52,582 bases of DNA. Source: Rhodovibrio sodomensis (GTDB taxonomy: Bacteria; Pseudomonadota; Alphaproteobacteria; Kiloniellales; Rhodovibrionaceae). Positions 1-7,608 of the stretch are shown piece after piece (positions within the stretch are counted from its first letter, which is position 1; each line of letters begins with the position of its first letter). The stretch covers positions 1 through 52,582 of the forward strand of contig NZ_NRRL01000023.1 in the NCBI RefSeq assembly GCF_016583645.1, in the 5' to 3' direction. The translations under genes and the position numbers were made by a program. The notes under the pieces are model-generated. The model made no database searches. It was not told where the DNA came from and was given only the letters and a program-made list of their open reading frames with translations.

Positions 1-54
1 GCGCGGCCAGCAGCCCGACCGCCGCGCTCGCGGCGGTCGGGCTGCTGGCCGCGC
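1..54. repeat. Perfect 26-bp inverted repeat at the window edge
   Basis: Bases 1-26 are the exact reverse complement of bases 29-54, with only CT at 27-28 between them. The right arm belongs to the natural membrane-helix coding sequence of the following HlyD-like gene. The left arm is simply its mirror image and runs to the first base of the window. This is what a fold-back at a contig end looks like, although a genuine hairpin that stopped the assembly is possible. Confidence 0.9.
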
Positions 55-818
55 TGGCGATCCCGGTGCCGCAAAGCGCGCTCGCCCCGGCGGAGGTGGT
101 GGCCGCGCAGCCGCGGGTCGTCGCCGCGCCGATGGACGGGGTGATCGCCGAGGTGCACGTCGCCCCCAACCAGTCGGTCGAGGCCGGGCAGAGACTGTTC
201 ACGTTCGACGCCACGGAGCTGCGCAGCCAGGCCGCCGTCGCCCGGCGCGCGCTGGCGATCGCGCAGGCGGAGCTGCGCCGGGCCAGCCAGGGCGCGTTCG
301 CCGACCGGGAGGAAACCGCCAAGCTGCGCGTGCTGGAGACCAAGCGCGATCTGCGCGCGGCCGAACTGGCGCAAGCGGAGGACCGGCTGTCCCGGGTCAC
401 CGTCACCGCCGACCGGCCCGGCGTCGCGATCTTCACCGACCCCAACGAATGGATCGGACGGCCGGTGCGCACCGGCGAGCGGGTGATGCAGGTCGCCGAT
501 CCAAGCGAGACGCGCCTGCGCATCGATCTGCCGGTCGCCGACGCGATCCAGCTCAGCCCCGGCGCCCGGGTCGCGCTGTTCCTGGACGTAGCCCCGCTGC
601 AGCGGATCCCGGCCGAATTGGCGCAGGCGAGCTACGAGGCCACGACCACCCCGGACGACGTGCTCGCCTACCGCGTCTACGCCGACTTTCCGCAAGGGAC
701 ACCGCCGCGGCGCCCGGGCCTGAAGGGCACGGCCAAGCTGTACGGCGCGCAGGTGCCGCTGGCGCTCTACCTGTTCCGCCGGCCGGTCTCGGCCGCGCGG
801 CAGTGGCTCGGGCTGTGA
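3..818 (+). CDS. HlyD-family periplasmic adaptor (membrane fusion) protein, 5' partial
   Basis: The frame is open from base 3 and the true start lies outside the window. The visible part begins with a hydrophobic helix, then a biotinyl-lipoyl-like half motif (VAAPMDGVIAEV, with VEAGQRLFTFD), a helical hairpin rich in Ala, Arg and Glu, the second lipoyl half (TADRPGVAIF) and a beta-barrel region. That order is typical of adaptors that bridge an inner-membrane exporter to the outer membrane. Its TGA stop overlaps the GTG of the next gene (GTGA), so the two are translationally coupled. The first ~17 codons are suspect because they come from the mirror-image arm of the edge palindrome. A GTG at 66 could be read as a start, but it falls inside the membrane helix and is unlikely to be real. 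The exported substrate is unknown because the upstream genes are missing. Confidence 0.8.
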   Translation, partial: AASSPTAALAAVGLLAALAIPVPQSALAPAEVVAAQPRVVAAPMDGVIAEVHVAPNQSVEAGQRLFTFDATELRSQAAVARRALAIAQAELRRASQGAFADREETAKLRVLETKRDLRAAELAQAEDRLSRVTVTADRPGVAIFTDPNEWIGRPVRTGERVMQVADPSETRLRIDLPVADAIQLSPGARVALFLDVAPLQRIPAELAQASYEATTTPDDVLAYRVYADFPQGTPPRRPGLKGTAKLYGAQVPLALYLFRRPVSAARQWLGL

Positions 819-3013
819 GCCTGGCGTCGGCCGGCCCGGCGACGCCCGCCGGCGGCGCGGCCGCGGGCGGTGCGCAGCTGCCGGACGCCCTGCCGGCGCT
901 GCGCCCGGACCTGGAGCTGCTGGCGGCGCCGCGGGCAGCCGACGGCAGTCCCAGCTGGACGATCCACGACCCCGTCCGCAACAGCTTCTTCCGGATCGGC
1001 GACGCGGCGTTCCAGCTGCTGGCGCACTGGGACCTGGGCGACCCCAAGAGCGTCCTGGAGCGGGTCAATGCCGCCACCCCCGTGCGGGTCGACGCCGGGC
1101 AGCTGCAGCAGCTGTTGCGCTTCCTGGCCGCCAACCAGCTGATCCAGACGGGCGGCCAGGCCGGCCTGCAGGACCACCTGGCGCGCCTGGCCCGCACCAA
1201 GCGCAGCCCGTGGAGCTGGCTGCTGCACCGCTACCTGTTCTTCCGCATCCCGCTGGTCCGCCCCGACGGTTTCCTGGCCGCCACCCTGCCCGCCGTCCGG
1301 CCGCTGATGCGCCGCGGCTTCGTGCGGCTGTGCCTGCTGTTGGGCGGGCTCGGCATCCTATTGGCGCTGCGGCAGTGGGAGGCGTTCACCCACACCTTCC
1401 TGAGCTTCCTGACCTGGCAGGGCGCGCTCGCGTTCGCGGCCACGCTGGCGGTCACCAAGGTGCTGCACGAACTGGCGCACGGCTACATGGCCAAGGCCTA
1501 CGGCTGCCGCGTGCGCAGCATGGGGATCGCGTTCCTGGTGTTCTATCCGGTGCTGTTCACCGACACGACCGACGCCTGGCGGCTGGTGTCGCGCCGGCAG
1601 CGGCTGTTGATCGGCGCGGCCGGCATGCTGGCGGAGGTGATGCTGGCGCTGCTCGCCACCTTCGCCTGGTCGTTCCTGCCCGACGGCCCGCTGCGCTCGG
1701 CCGCCTTCCTGCTGGCGACCGTGACCTGGACGATGACGCTTCTGGTCAATCTGAACCCGTTCATGCGGTTCGACGGCTATTATCTGCTGTCCGATTGGCT
1801 GGGGGTGCAGAACCTGCAGGCGCGCGGCTTCGCGCTGGGCCGGTGGAAGCTGCGCGAAGCGCTGTTCGGCTTCGGCGAGCCGGCGCCGGAAAAGTGGGAC
1901 CGGCGCACCGCGCGGCGCCTGCTGCTCTACGCGTATGCGACCTGGATCTGGCGGTTCTTCCTGTTCCTGGGCATCGCGATCCTGGTCTATCACTTCTTCT
2001 TCAAGGTGCTGGGCCTGTTCCTGATGGCGGTCGAGCTGGCCTGGTTCATCGGCCGGCCGATCGCCCTGGAACTGGCGCAGTGGTGGCAACGGAGACGGGC
2101 GATGCGCGTGAACCGCAATACCGGGATAACCCTGGCCGCGCTTGCCGGGCTGATCGTCCTGCTCGCCTGGCCGTGGCAGAGCCGGGTGGCCGTCCCGGCG
2201 GTGCTGCAGGCGGGCGATCACGCCGCCCTGTTCCCGCCGGTGTCCGCCCAGGTGGTCGAGGTCGCGGCCCGGAACGGCGCGCAGGTGGCCAAAGGCGCGC
2301 TGCTGTACCGGCTGGACGCGCCCGACTTGACGCACGAACTGCGCCAGACGCGGCGGCGGATCGATCTCGCCGAACAGCTGCTGCGCCGCCAGGCGGCGAG
2401 CGCGGCGACGCTAGAGCGCCTGCCGGTGCTGGAACAGGAGCTGGCGGCCGACCGCACCCGGCTGGCCGGCCTGCAGGCCCAGCAGGCGCGCCTGACGGTG
2501 CGCGCCCCGATCGCAGGGCGGTTGAGCGACGTGCCGCCCGAACTGGCGGTCGGGCAGTGGATCGGCCGGCAGCAGGCGCTCGGCCGGGTGATCGGTCGGA
2601 CGCCGGCCCGCCTGCGCGGCTACGTGCGCGCAGGCGACGTGACGCGTTTCGCGGTCGGCGCGCCGGGGCGCTTCTATCCCCAGGACCCGGCGCGCGCGCC
2701 GGTCGAGGTGCGGGTCAGCGCGCGCGAAACGGTCAACACCAGCCGGCTGGAGATCCCCTACCTCGCCGCGGCCCACGGCGGTGGGATCGACACCGAACGC
2801 CGGCGGACCCGCGACGCCGCCGCGGAGATCGCCGGCACCGGCCTGGTGCCGCACACGCCGGTCTACCGGGTCGACATGACGCCGCTGGAGACGCTTGCCG
2901 CGCCCGCACAGGTGGTCCCCGGCACGGTCATGGTCGACGGCGCGGCGCGCAGCCTGATCGGCCGGGCCTGGCGCAGCGCGGCCGCCGTGCTGATCCGGGA
3001 AAGCGGGTTCTGA
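815..3013 (+). CDS. PqqD-like / M50 metallopeptidase / HlyD fusion membrane protein
   Basis: GTG start at 815 overlaps the upstream stop; 732 residues. The N-terminal ~130 residues resemble the PqqD-type peptide-recognition fold (DPVRNSFFRIGDAAFQLL). A polytopic membrane domain follows with a zinc site HELAH (H218, E219, H222) and the second M50/S2P motif NPFMRFDGYYLLSD starting at N314. After another membrane helix near residue 435, the C-terminus is HlyD-like, with lipoyl halves flanking a coiled coil of about 60 residues. Proteins of this architecture are found beside RiPP or peptide exporters and RND/ABC adaptors and are thought to couple membrane proteolysis with export. Here the protein pairs with a second HlyD-like adaptor. 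No precursor peptide or ATPase is visible in the window, so they may lie upstream. The domain calls are strong; the substrate and role are inference. Confidence 0.82.
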   Translation: MSLASAGPATPAGGAAAGGAQLPDALPALRPDLELLAAPRAADGSPSWTIHDPVRNSFFRIGDAAFQLLAHWDLGDPKSVLERVNAATPVRVDAGQLQQLLRFLAANQLIQTGGQAGLQDHLARLARTKRSPWSWLLHRYLFFRIPLVRPDGFLAATLPAVRPLMRRGFVRLCLLLGGLGILLALRQWEAFTHTFLSFLTWQGALAFAATLAVTKVLHELAHGYMAKAYGCRVRSMGIAFLVFYPVLFTDTTDAWRLVSRRQRLLIGAAGMLAEVMLALLATFAWSFLPDGPLRSAAFLLATVTWTMTLLVNLNPFMRFDGYYLLSDWLGVQNLQARGFALGRWKLREALFGFGEPAPEKWDRRTARRLLLYAYATWIWRFFLFLGIAILVYHFFFKVLGLFLMAVELAWFIGRPIALELAQWWQRRRAMRVNRNTGITLAALAGLIVLLAWPWQSRVAVPAVLQAGDHAALFPPVSAQVVEVAARNGAQVAKGALLYRLDAPDLTHELRQTRRRIDLAEQLLRRQAASAATLERLPVLEQELAADRTRLAGLQAQQARLTVRAPIAGRLSDVPPELAVGQWIGRQQALGRVIGRTPARLRGYVRAGDVTRFAVGAPGRFYPQDPARAPVEVRVSARETVNTSRLEIPYLAAAHGGGIDTERRRTRDAAAEIAGTGLVPHTPVYRVDMTPLETLAAPAQVVPGTVMVDGAARSLIGRAWRSAAAVLIRESGF

Positions 3014-3037
3014 ACGCCAGCCGCGCCGCGGCAGTCG

Positions 3038-3196
3038 TTACCGCCGCGCGATGATCCAGACGGCGTGCACGATCCCGGGGATATAGCCGAACAGCGTGAG
3101 CAGGATGTTGAGCCAGAAGTGCCCGCCCAGGCCGACCTGGAGGAACACGCCCAGCGGCGGCAGCAGGATGGCGAGGATGATGCGTACGAGGTCCAT
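3038..3196 (-). CDS. YqaE/Pmp3 family small membrane protein
   Basis: A 52-residue protein starting MDLVRIILAILLPPLGVFL. It has two hydrophobic helices and the family signature: PPLGVFLQVG, then FWLNILLTLFGYIPGIVHA. The length matches Pmp3/YqaE proteins, which are stress-induced plasma-membrane proteolipids linked in yeast and plants to cation homeostasis and membrane potential. The gene is convergent with the M50 gene (25 bp between stops) and is isolated. Upstream of the ATG there is only a weak Shine-Dalgarno sequence. Confidence 0.88.
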   Translation of the reverse strand: MDLVRIILAILLPPLGVFLQVGLGGHFWLNILLTLFGYIPGIVHAVWIIARR

Positions 3197-3475
3197 GCCA
3201 AGGTAAATGTAGACGCCCGCCGGGCGCTTCAAGACGCGCCGCGCCGCCGCACCGCGGGGATTCACTCGTTTGGGCTCCAAATCGCTGCTTGCACCGGGAC
3301 GGCGCGGGCGGGCACCGTTGCGATCCGGCGTCGCGCCGGCCACGGGGTTTCGGCGGTCCGTCCGGTCTCCGACCTCGCCGGCCGGTGCCGCGCGCCCTAT
3401 GTCACCGCCCACGGCACGGACGCGCGATCCGCGCGGCCGCCGCAGCTTGATCATCCGACTGCCCAGGAGCCGGCC
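3197..3475. other. Divergent intergenic region without a recognised gene
   Basis: 279 bases between the Pmp3-like gene (minus) and the dioxygenase operon (plus). It should hold both promoters, but I could not pick a convincing -35/-10 pair in this GC-rich stretch. AGGAG at 3465-3469 is the ribosome site for the ATG at 3476. Confidence 0.5.
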
Positions 3476-4519
3476 ATGACCGACCATGCCGGGCCGCGCA
3501 CGGCTTCGACCGACGCGCCCAGCCCCGCGACGCAGCCCCCCGATACCGACGTCAGCCAGCCCTGGGAGGACGACAACCAGGCCTGGTGGGACTGGTACGT
3601 CTCGCTGGCGGAAAACGAAGATACGCCGGGCGAACTCCAGCAGCTGGACCCGCTGCCGGATCTGGACCTGCCGGATGACGAGGCGGTCGCGCGCGAACTG
3701 CGCGCGCCCTACGAGCTGACCCAGGCGGACCGGGACTATTTCGCCGCGAACGGCTACATCAAACTCAAGGGCGTGATGTCGCCGGGGGTGACGCTGCGCC
3801 TGCGGTACGAATTGGTCCGGATCCTGGCGGAGACGTTCGAGACCCAGCTGGACGGCGGGGCCGAGAACCGCTTCCTGAGCGCGGAGATGGTCTGGCTGGA
3901 CAATCCGCTGATCCGGGAATACGTGCTGAGCCCGCGGATCGCGCGGATCTGCGCCGAGCTGCTGAACGTCGACGGGGTGCGGCTCTACCACGACAACGTG
4001 TTGTCGAAAGAGCCGGGCTGCGGGCGCACGCCCTGGCACTACGACGACCACCACTTCCCGCTCGACACCCACGACGTGGTGACCGCCTGGGCGCCGGCGC
4101 AGGCCATTCCGATGGCGATGGGCCCGCTCGCGTTCGCCAAGCCGATCGACGTCTACAAGCTGGTCGAGGCGGTGCAGTTCGACAAATCCAACACCAGCTA
4201 CGACCGCAAGGTCGCCGAGGTGTTCCGGGACAACAACGTCGCCGTCGACGACAGCCCGTTCGAGCTCGGCGAGGTCAGCTTCCACCACAACCTCAGCTTC
4301 CACACCGCCAAGGGCAATCACACCACCCGCAGCCGGGTGATCCTGGCCAACACCTATTACGCCGACGGGGCGCGCGTGGTCGATTCCCCGACCATGGTGT
4401 CCGGCGACTGGCAGAAGTTCATGCCGGGCGTCGGCCCGGGCGAGGTCGCGGCGAGCGAGCTGAACCCGGTGTGCTGGCCGGTCGACGGCCGGGCGCGGGG
4501 CGGACCGCGGCGGCGATGA
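3476..4519 (+). CDS. PhyH-family Fe(II)/2-oxoglutarate dioxygenase
   Basis: 347 residues; ATG chosen because AGGAG lies 6 bases upstream, although the frame stays open further 5'. The first ~65 residues are acidic and tryptophan-rich (QPWEDDNQAWWDWY) and would precede the catalytic jelly roll. The iron ligands are visible as H188-Y-D190 in TPWHYDDHHF and H276 in LSFHTAKGN, with R285 or R287 placed to bind 2-oxoglutarate. The PhyH family hydroxylates or otherwise oxidises acyl-CoAs, amino acids, ectoine and natural-product scaffolds, so the family alone does not give the substrate. The stop overlaps the ATG of the first methyltransferase gene (ATGA), making a three-gene operon. It lacks the usual EctD context (no ectABC here). 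A tailoring role in a small-molecule pathway is inference. Confidence 0.78.
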   Translation: MTDHAGPRTASTDAPSPATQPPDTDVSQPWEDDNQAWWDWYVSLAENEDTPGELQQLDPLPDLDLPDDEAVARELRAPYELTQADRDYFAANGYIKLKGVMSPGVTLRLRYELVRILAETFETQLDGGAENRFLSAEMVWLDNPLIREYVLSPRIARICAELLNVDGVRLYHDNVLSKEPGCGRTPWHYDDHHFPLDTHDVVTAWAPAQAIPMAMGPLAFAKPIDVYKLVEAVQFDKSNTSYDRKVAEVFRDNNVAVDDSPFELGEVSFHHNLSFHTAKGNHTTRSRVILANTYYADGARVVDSPTMVSGDWQKFMPGVGPGEVAASELNPVCWPVDGRARGGPRRR

Positions 4520-5355
4520 ACCAGACCTTCGAACGCTCCTGCCACCACTGGAGCGAAGCCAAGCGCGCCGAGATGGAGGCGTTCTACGCCCTGGCCACCG
4601 CGGACTACCGCGTGCTCGCGGAGGCGATGGACTGGCGCGCCTGGCTGCAGGCACGCCAGGCGGCGGCCGGCGACCGGCCGCTGCGGCTGCTCGACGTCGC
4701 CTGCGGCTCCGGCAAGTTCCCGGTCGCGCTCGCCGAGCATGGCGGTGTCGGCGACGCGGCGATCCAGCCGGTCGCCTACTCCCTGCTCGACCCGTCCGCC
4801 TTCTCGATCCAGGAAGCCCGCGCCGCCCTGCCCCACCCGTTCACCGCCGACCGGACGTACGAGACGGCGCTGCAGCAGCTGGACTGCCCGCGCGGGGCGT
4901 TCGACGTCGCCTGGGCGACGCACGCCCTCTACGCCGTTCCGCCGGCGGAGCTGGACGCGGCGGCCGGGCGCTTGCTGCACGCACTGGGCGATAGCGGGGT
5001 CGGCGTGATCGCTCAGTCTGCGGCAACCGGGCACTACATCCGCTTCCACATAGATTTTCTGGCGGCGTTCGGCGGCGACCCGGCGCAGCTTTACAGCAGC
5101 GCGGAACAGCTGCGCGGCGCGCTGGAAGCCCGCGGGGCGACGGTCGAAACCCGGGAGATCGCCTACGAGAACGGCGTGCCCGACAGCGCGCGCGCCCAGG
5201 TCGAGGGGTTCCTGCAGCGCTGCGCCTTCGACGACCGCTTCACGCTGGCGCAGATGCGCGCGACCGAGCCGCTGGCGAGCTACCTCGCCCCCTGTCTGCG
5301 CGACGGTCACTGGCGCTTCCCGCAGCGCGTCCACCTGATGTTCGTCACCCCATGA
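4516..5355 (+). CDS. Class I SAM-dependent methyltransferase, second gene of the dioxygenase operon
   Basis: 279 residues; the ATG overlaps the dioxygenase stop as ATGA. An upstream GTG at 4471 would give a longer overlapping form and has no better ribosome site. SAM motif I is LLDVACGSGKF at residues 58-68, and a motif IV-like FDVAWATHALY follows. The N-terminus (HHWSEAKRAEMEAFY) and the C-terminal half are not typical of glycine/sarcosine methyltransferases, ubiquinone or RNA methyltransferases. The substrate cannot be named. Its own stop overlaps the next ATG, so it is probably made in fixed ratio with its neighbours and acts on the same pathway intermediate. Confidence 0.75.
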   Translation: MNQTFERSCHHWSEAKRAEMEAFYALATADYRVLAEAMDWRAWLQARQAAAGDRPLRLLDVACGSGKFPVALAEHGGVGDAAIQPVAYSLLDPSAFSIQEARAALPHPFTADRTYETALQQLDCPRGAFDVAWATHALYAVPPAELDAAAGRLLHALGDSGVGVIAQSAATGHYIRFHIDFLAAFGGDPAQLYSSAEQLRGALEARGATVETREIAYENGVPDSARAQVEGFLQRCAFDDRFTLAQMRATEPLASYLAPCLRDGHWRFPQRVHLMFVTP

Positions 5356-6275
5356 GCCGCGTGACCGACCGCAGCGGCGCCGACCGGCCGATGCTGGACA
5401 CCGCCTGGACGCGCAGCCTCGCCCGTGGAGAAGCGCCCGACGGGGCCAGCCTGCAGGACCACCTGCTGGCCGTGCACGGCGCCAACGCCGGCTTTACCGA
5501 GGCCTGCGCCAGCCGCTGCCAGGACGATCGCGGACGCAGCAGCTACGCCTGGCTGGCCGAGGCGATCGATCCGGCACGCCACCGCGACGTCCTCGACCTC
5601 GCCTGCGGCAGCGGGCCGCTGCTGGAACTCGCGCACGCGCGCCATGGCGGCCGCCTGCGCCTGACCGGGGTCGACATGAGCGACGCCGAGCTGGCGCTGG
5701 CCCGCGCGCGGGTGCCGGACGCCGGGCTCTCCCTGCGCCGCGGCGTCGCGCAGGACATGGCGTTCCTGGCCGACGCCAGCCAGGACGCGGTGCTGTGCCA
5801 CTGGGCGCTGACGCTGATGGACCCGGTCGCCCCGGTGCTGCAGGAAGTCCGCCGGGTGCTGCGGCCGGGCGGCACGTTCGCCGCGATCGTCGACGGCGAG
5901 ATCGACGACGCGCCCGGCTACCGCGCGGTGCACGACCTGATCTACGGCTGGGTGCAGCGCGCCTACCCGGCCTACGGCCGGTTCGACCTGGGCGACGTGC
6001 GGGTGCGCGACACCCAGGCGCTGGCCGCGCTCGCCCGGGAGACGTTCGACGACGCGCAGGTGCGCATCGAACCATCGGTGCTGTACCTGAGCGACCCGCC
6101 GGAGACGCTGGCGCGCGAGGCGGCCGGCTTCTTCTACGCCGCCTTCGTGCTGTCGGCCGAGGCGAACGCGGCGATGCTGGCCGACCTCGCCCAGCTGCTG
6201 CGGGAGACCGGCGGCGCGCAGCCGACCTTCGCCATGCCGATCAATCGGCTCGTGGTGACCCGGGCGCCGGACTAG
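5352..6275 (+). CDS. Class I SAM-dependent methyltransferase, third gene of the dioxygenase operon
   Basis: 307 residues; ATG at 5352 overlaps the preceding stop. It shows the Methyltransf_11 pattern: motif I VLDLACGSGPL near residue 80, an acidic end of strand 2 (LTGVDMSDAEL), an aromatic-flanked motif IV region (DAVLCHWALTLM) and EVRRVLRPGGTF. It is not a close copy of the second gene, so two different methyl transfers, or one transfer plus a scaffold role, are likely. The gene ends in TAG that is also the first bases of a CTAG-bounded repeat element, so the original C-terminus may have been changed by insertion. Confidence 0.75.
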   Translation: MSRVTDRSGADRPMLDTAWTRSLARGEAPDGASLQDHLLAVHGANAGFTEACASRCQDDRGRSSYAWLAEAIDPARHRDVLDLACGSGPLLELAHARHGGRLRLTGVDMSDAELALARARVPDAGLSLRRGVAQDMAFLADASQDAVLCHWALTLMDPVAPVLQEVRRVLRPGGTFAAIVDGEIDDAPGYRAVHDLIYGWVQRAYPAYGRFDLGDVRVRDTQALAALARETFDDAQVRIEPSVLYLSDPPETLAREAAGFFYAAFVLSAEANAAMLADLAQLLRETGGAQPTFAMPINRLVVTRAPD

Positions 6276-6349
6276 AGCAAGATGCTGAGAGGTGCAGCCA
6301 CTTTTCAGCTGAATCTTGCCCTCTCTTCAAGCCGTTAGAGCAAAATTCA
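6272..6349 (+). repeat. Double-hairpin CTAG element, copy 1 (truncated)
   Basis: Begins CTAGAGCAAGATGCTGA, carries a degenerate hairpin A (mispaired AGAGGTG/CACTTTT), the linker CTCTTCAAGCCGTTAGAG and the first few bases of hairpin B (CAAAATTCA). It then breaks off into unrelated sequence that leads to the IS66-like remnant. Its TAG is the stop codon of the methyltransferase gene. Confidence 0.85.
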
Positions 6350-6352
6350 GTA

Positions 6353-7600
6353 ACAGGGGCAAAAGCCCGGGCAGTTGACGACCTGATTTGAGTTGGGGTC
6401 GCGGCGAGGGTGTATCTGATGACGAGGGTTTGCGGGCTTAGGAGGGGGCGCGCGCTCGGATCAGATCGGGCAACGGTTCGACCGGCTGGCTGCCTGGGAT
6501 GCCCAGGCGACCGCCGAGGTACTGCCAGGCCGACACCCCGAGCTTGTCGCAGGTCCTGAACACGCCCAGGAAGCCATCGCGACAGTCGCGTCCGCGATCG
6601 CTGCGGGTGCCCCCGGAGATTTTCCGCCGGATCACCTGGCTGCGGATGTCGTTCTCCGAGGCGTTGGTGTGCAGCGGCACCTCGGGTCGTTCGAGGACCA
6701 TCAGCAGGGCGTCCTGGTGGGCGAGCAGCCGTTGCAGGAGACGGTCGAGCGTGGCGACCCCGGTGCGCTGGTTGAACAGCCGCGCGAACCGCGCCTTGAG
6801 ATCGGACTTGCGCTGGCTCGACGGGGCTGCGGCGTAGGCTTTCAGGTCGGCGTACAACCACCAGATCCGCTGACGGATCCGTGCGACCGCCTGACGTTGC
6901 GCGGCGGTGAAGGTGGCCAGGCCGTGAACCAGGCGCTCGGCGTGACCCCAACACAGCACATGTCTGGCGATGCGGAACTGCCTGGCGCCGTCGCTCAGAA
7001 CCACCGTGCCGCCCAGTAGCCCGTGGTGCGTGATGGCGCCGTAGACTGCGCCCTAGGTGGCGATCCGTACGGGATCGGGATGCACCTTCAGCCGATCCAG
7101 GCCGAGCTGCGCCAGATGCGCCTGCCAGCTTTCGCTGTCCGGGAAATCCGCCTGACCCGCGGCCAACATCGCGGTCACCTCTTTCGAGAGGCCGCGCCTG
7201 GCCATGTAGGCGAGCGCCCCCGGGGGTGATCACATAGTCGCCGTGACCGGCGCGCAGGATCTCCAGGAAGTTCAGCCAGCTCTTCGTGTTGGTGGTCGCG
7301 AACGCGGTAAAACGATCGTCGCCGGTCTGGGTGCAGTCGCCGTTGCGTGCCTGATGCCGGGCACCGGTGTCGTCGACACGCACCCAGGCCGCCGTGGCGA
7401 CGCCGGCGCGCAGCACGTCCTGCGCTGCTTGCACAATCCCGCCCGTCCGCCCTTCGCCATGACCCAACAGAATCACGCCCCCATACCGGATGCACCCAAA
7501 GATGAGTCCCAACACCCCCAGATGCCCGGTGTTTTGCCCCGGTTACTGAGCAGCCGCCGACAGGCGGCGTGTCGAAGCATGCCTGACGGGGGCTGAAGCG
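6353..7600 (-). mobile_element. Remnant of an IS66-like insertion sequence
   Basis: The span holds only pieces of a transposase reading right to left. No clean terminal inverted repeats or target duplication were found, so the limits are approximate. The left side abuts a truncated CTAG element and the right side lies just before the cbbX stop, so the element may have arrived and then decayed at the downstream end of the cbb operon. Confidence 0.55.
6438..7515 (-). pseudogene. IS66-like transposase, frameshifted, nonsense-mutated and 5'-truncated
   Basis: Reading right to left, one frame gives VRVDDTGARHQARNG and DRFTAFATTNTKSWLNFLEIL, ending at GDYVITPG. The homologous sequence continues in another frame after the C/G run at about 7215-7226 (ALAYMARRGLSKEVTAML, then LKVHPDPVRIAT). 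There it meets an in-frame TAG at 7053-7055 and resumes as GAVYGAITHHGLLGGTVVLSDG. The C-terminal half is intact to the stop at 6438 and contains CWGHAERLVHGL, PLHTNASENDIR and GGTRSDRGRDCRDGFLG, which I associate with DDE_Tnp_IS66-like transposases. The N-terminal DNA-binding region is missing. One frameshift plus one nonsense codon plus truncation make it non-functional. The family assignment is from memory of motifs. Confidence 0.75.
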
Positions 7601-7608
7601 CAAGCGCT

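Noticed and set aside
449..814. Upstream extension of the M50 gene frame to 449
   Set aside because: The extra 122 codons overlap the HlyD-like gene and read as Arg/Pro-rich shadow sequence; GTG at 815 with a GTGA overlap fits better.
3038..4654. 538-codon minus frame covering the dioxygenase gene
   Set aside because: Only its last 52 codons (Pmp3-like protein) look like a real protein; the rest is antisense to the dioxygenase.
3476..6275. The dioxygenase-methyltransferase operon as ectoine hydroxylase or glycine-betaine (GSMT/SDMT) synthesis
   Set aside because: No ectABC genes are present, the dioxygenase lacks recognisable EctD motifs, and neither methyltransferase matches the glycine or sarcosine methyltransferase pattern that I know.
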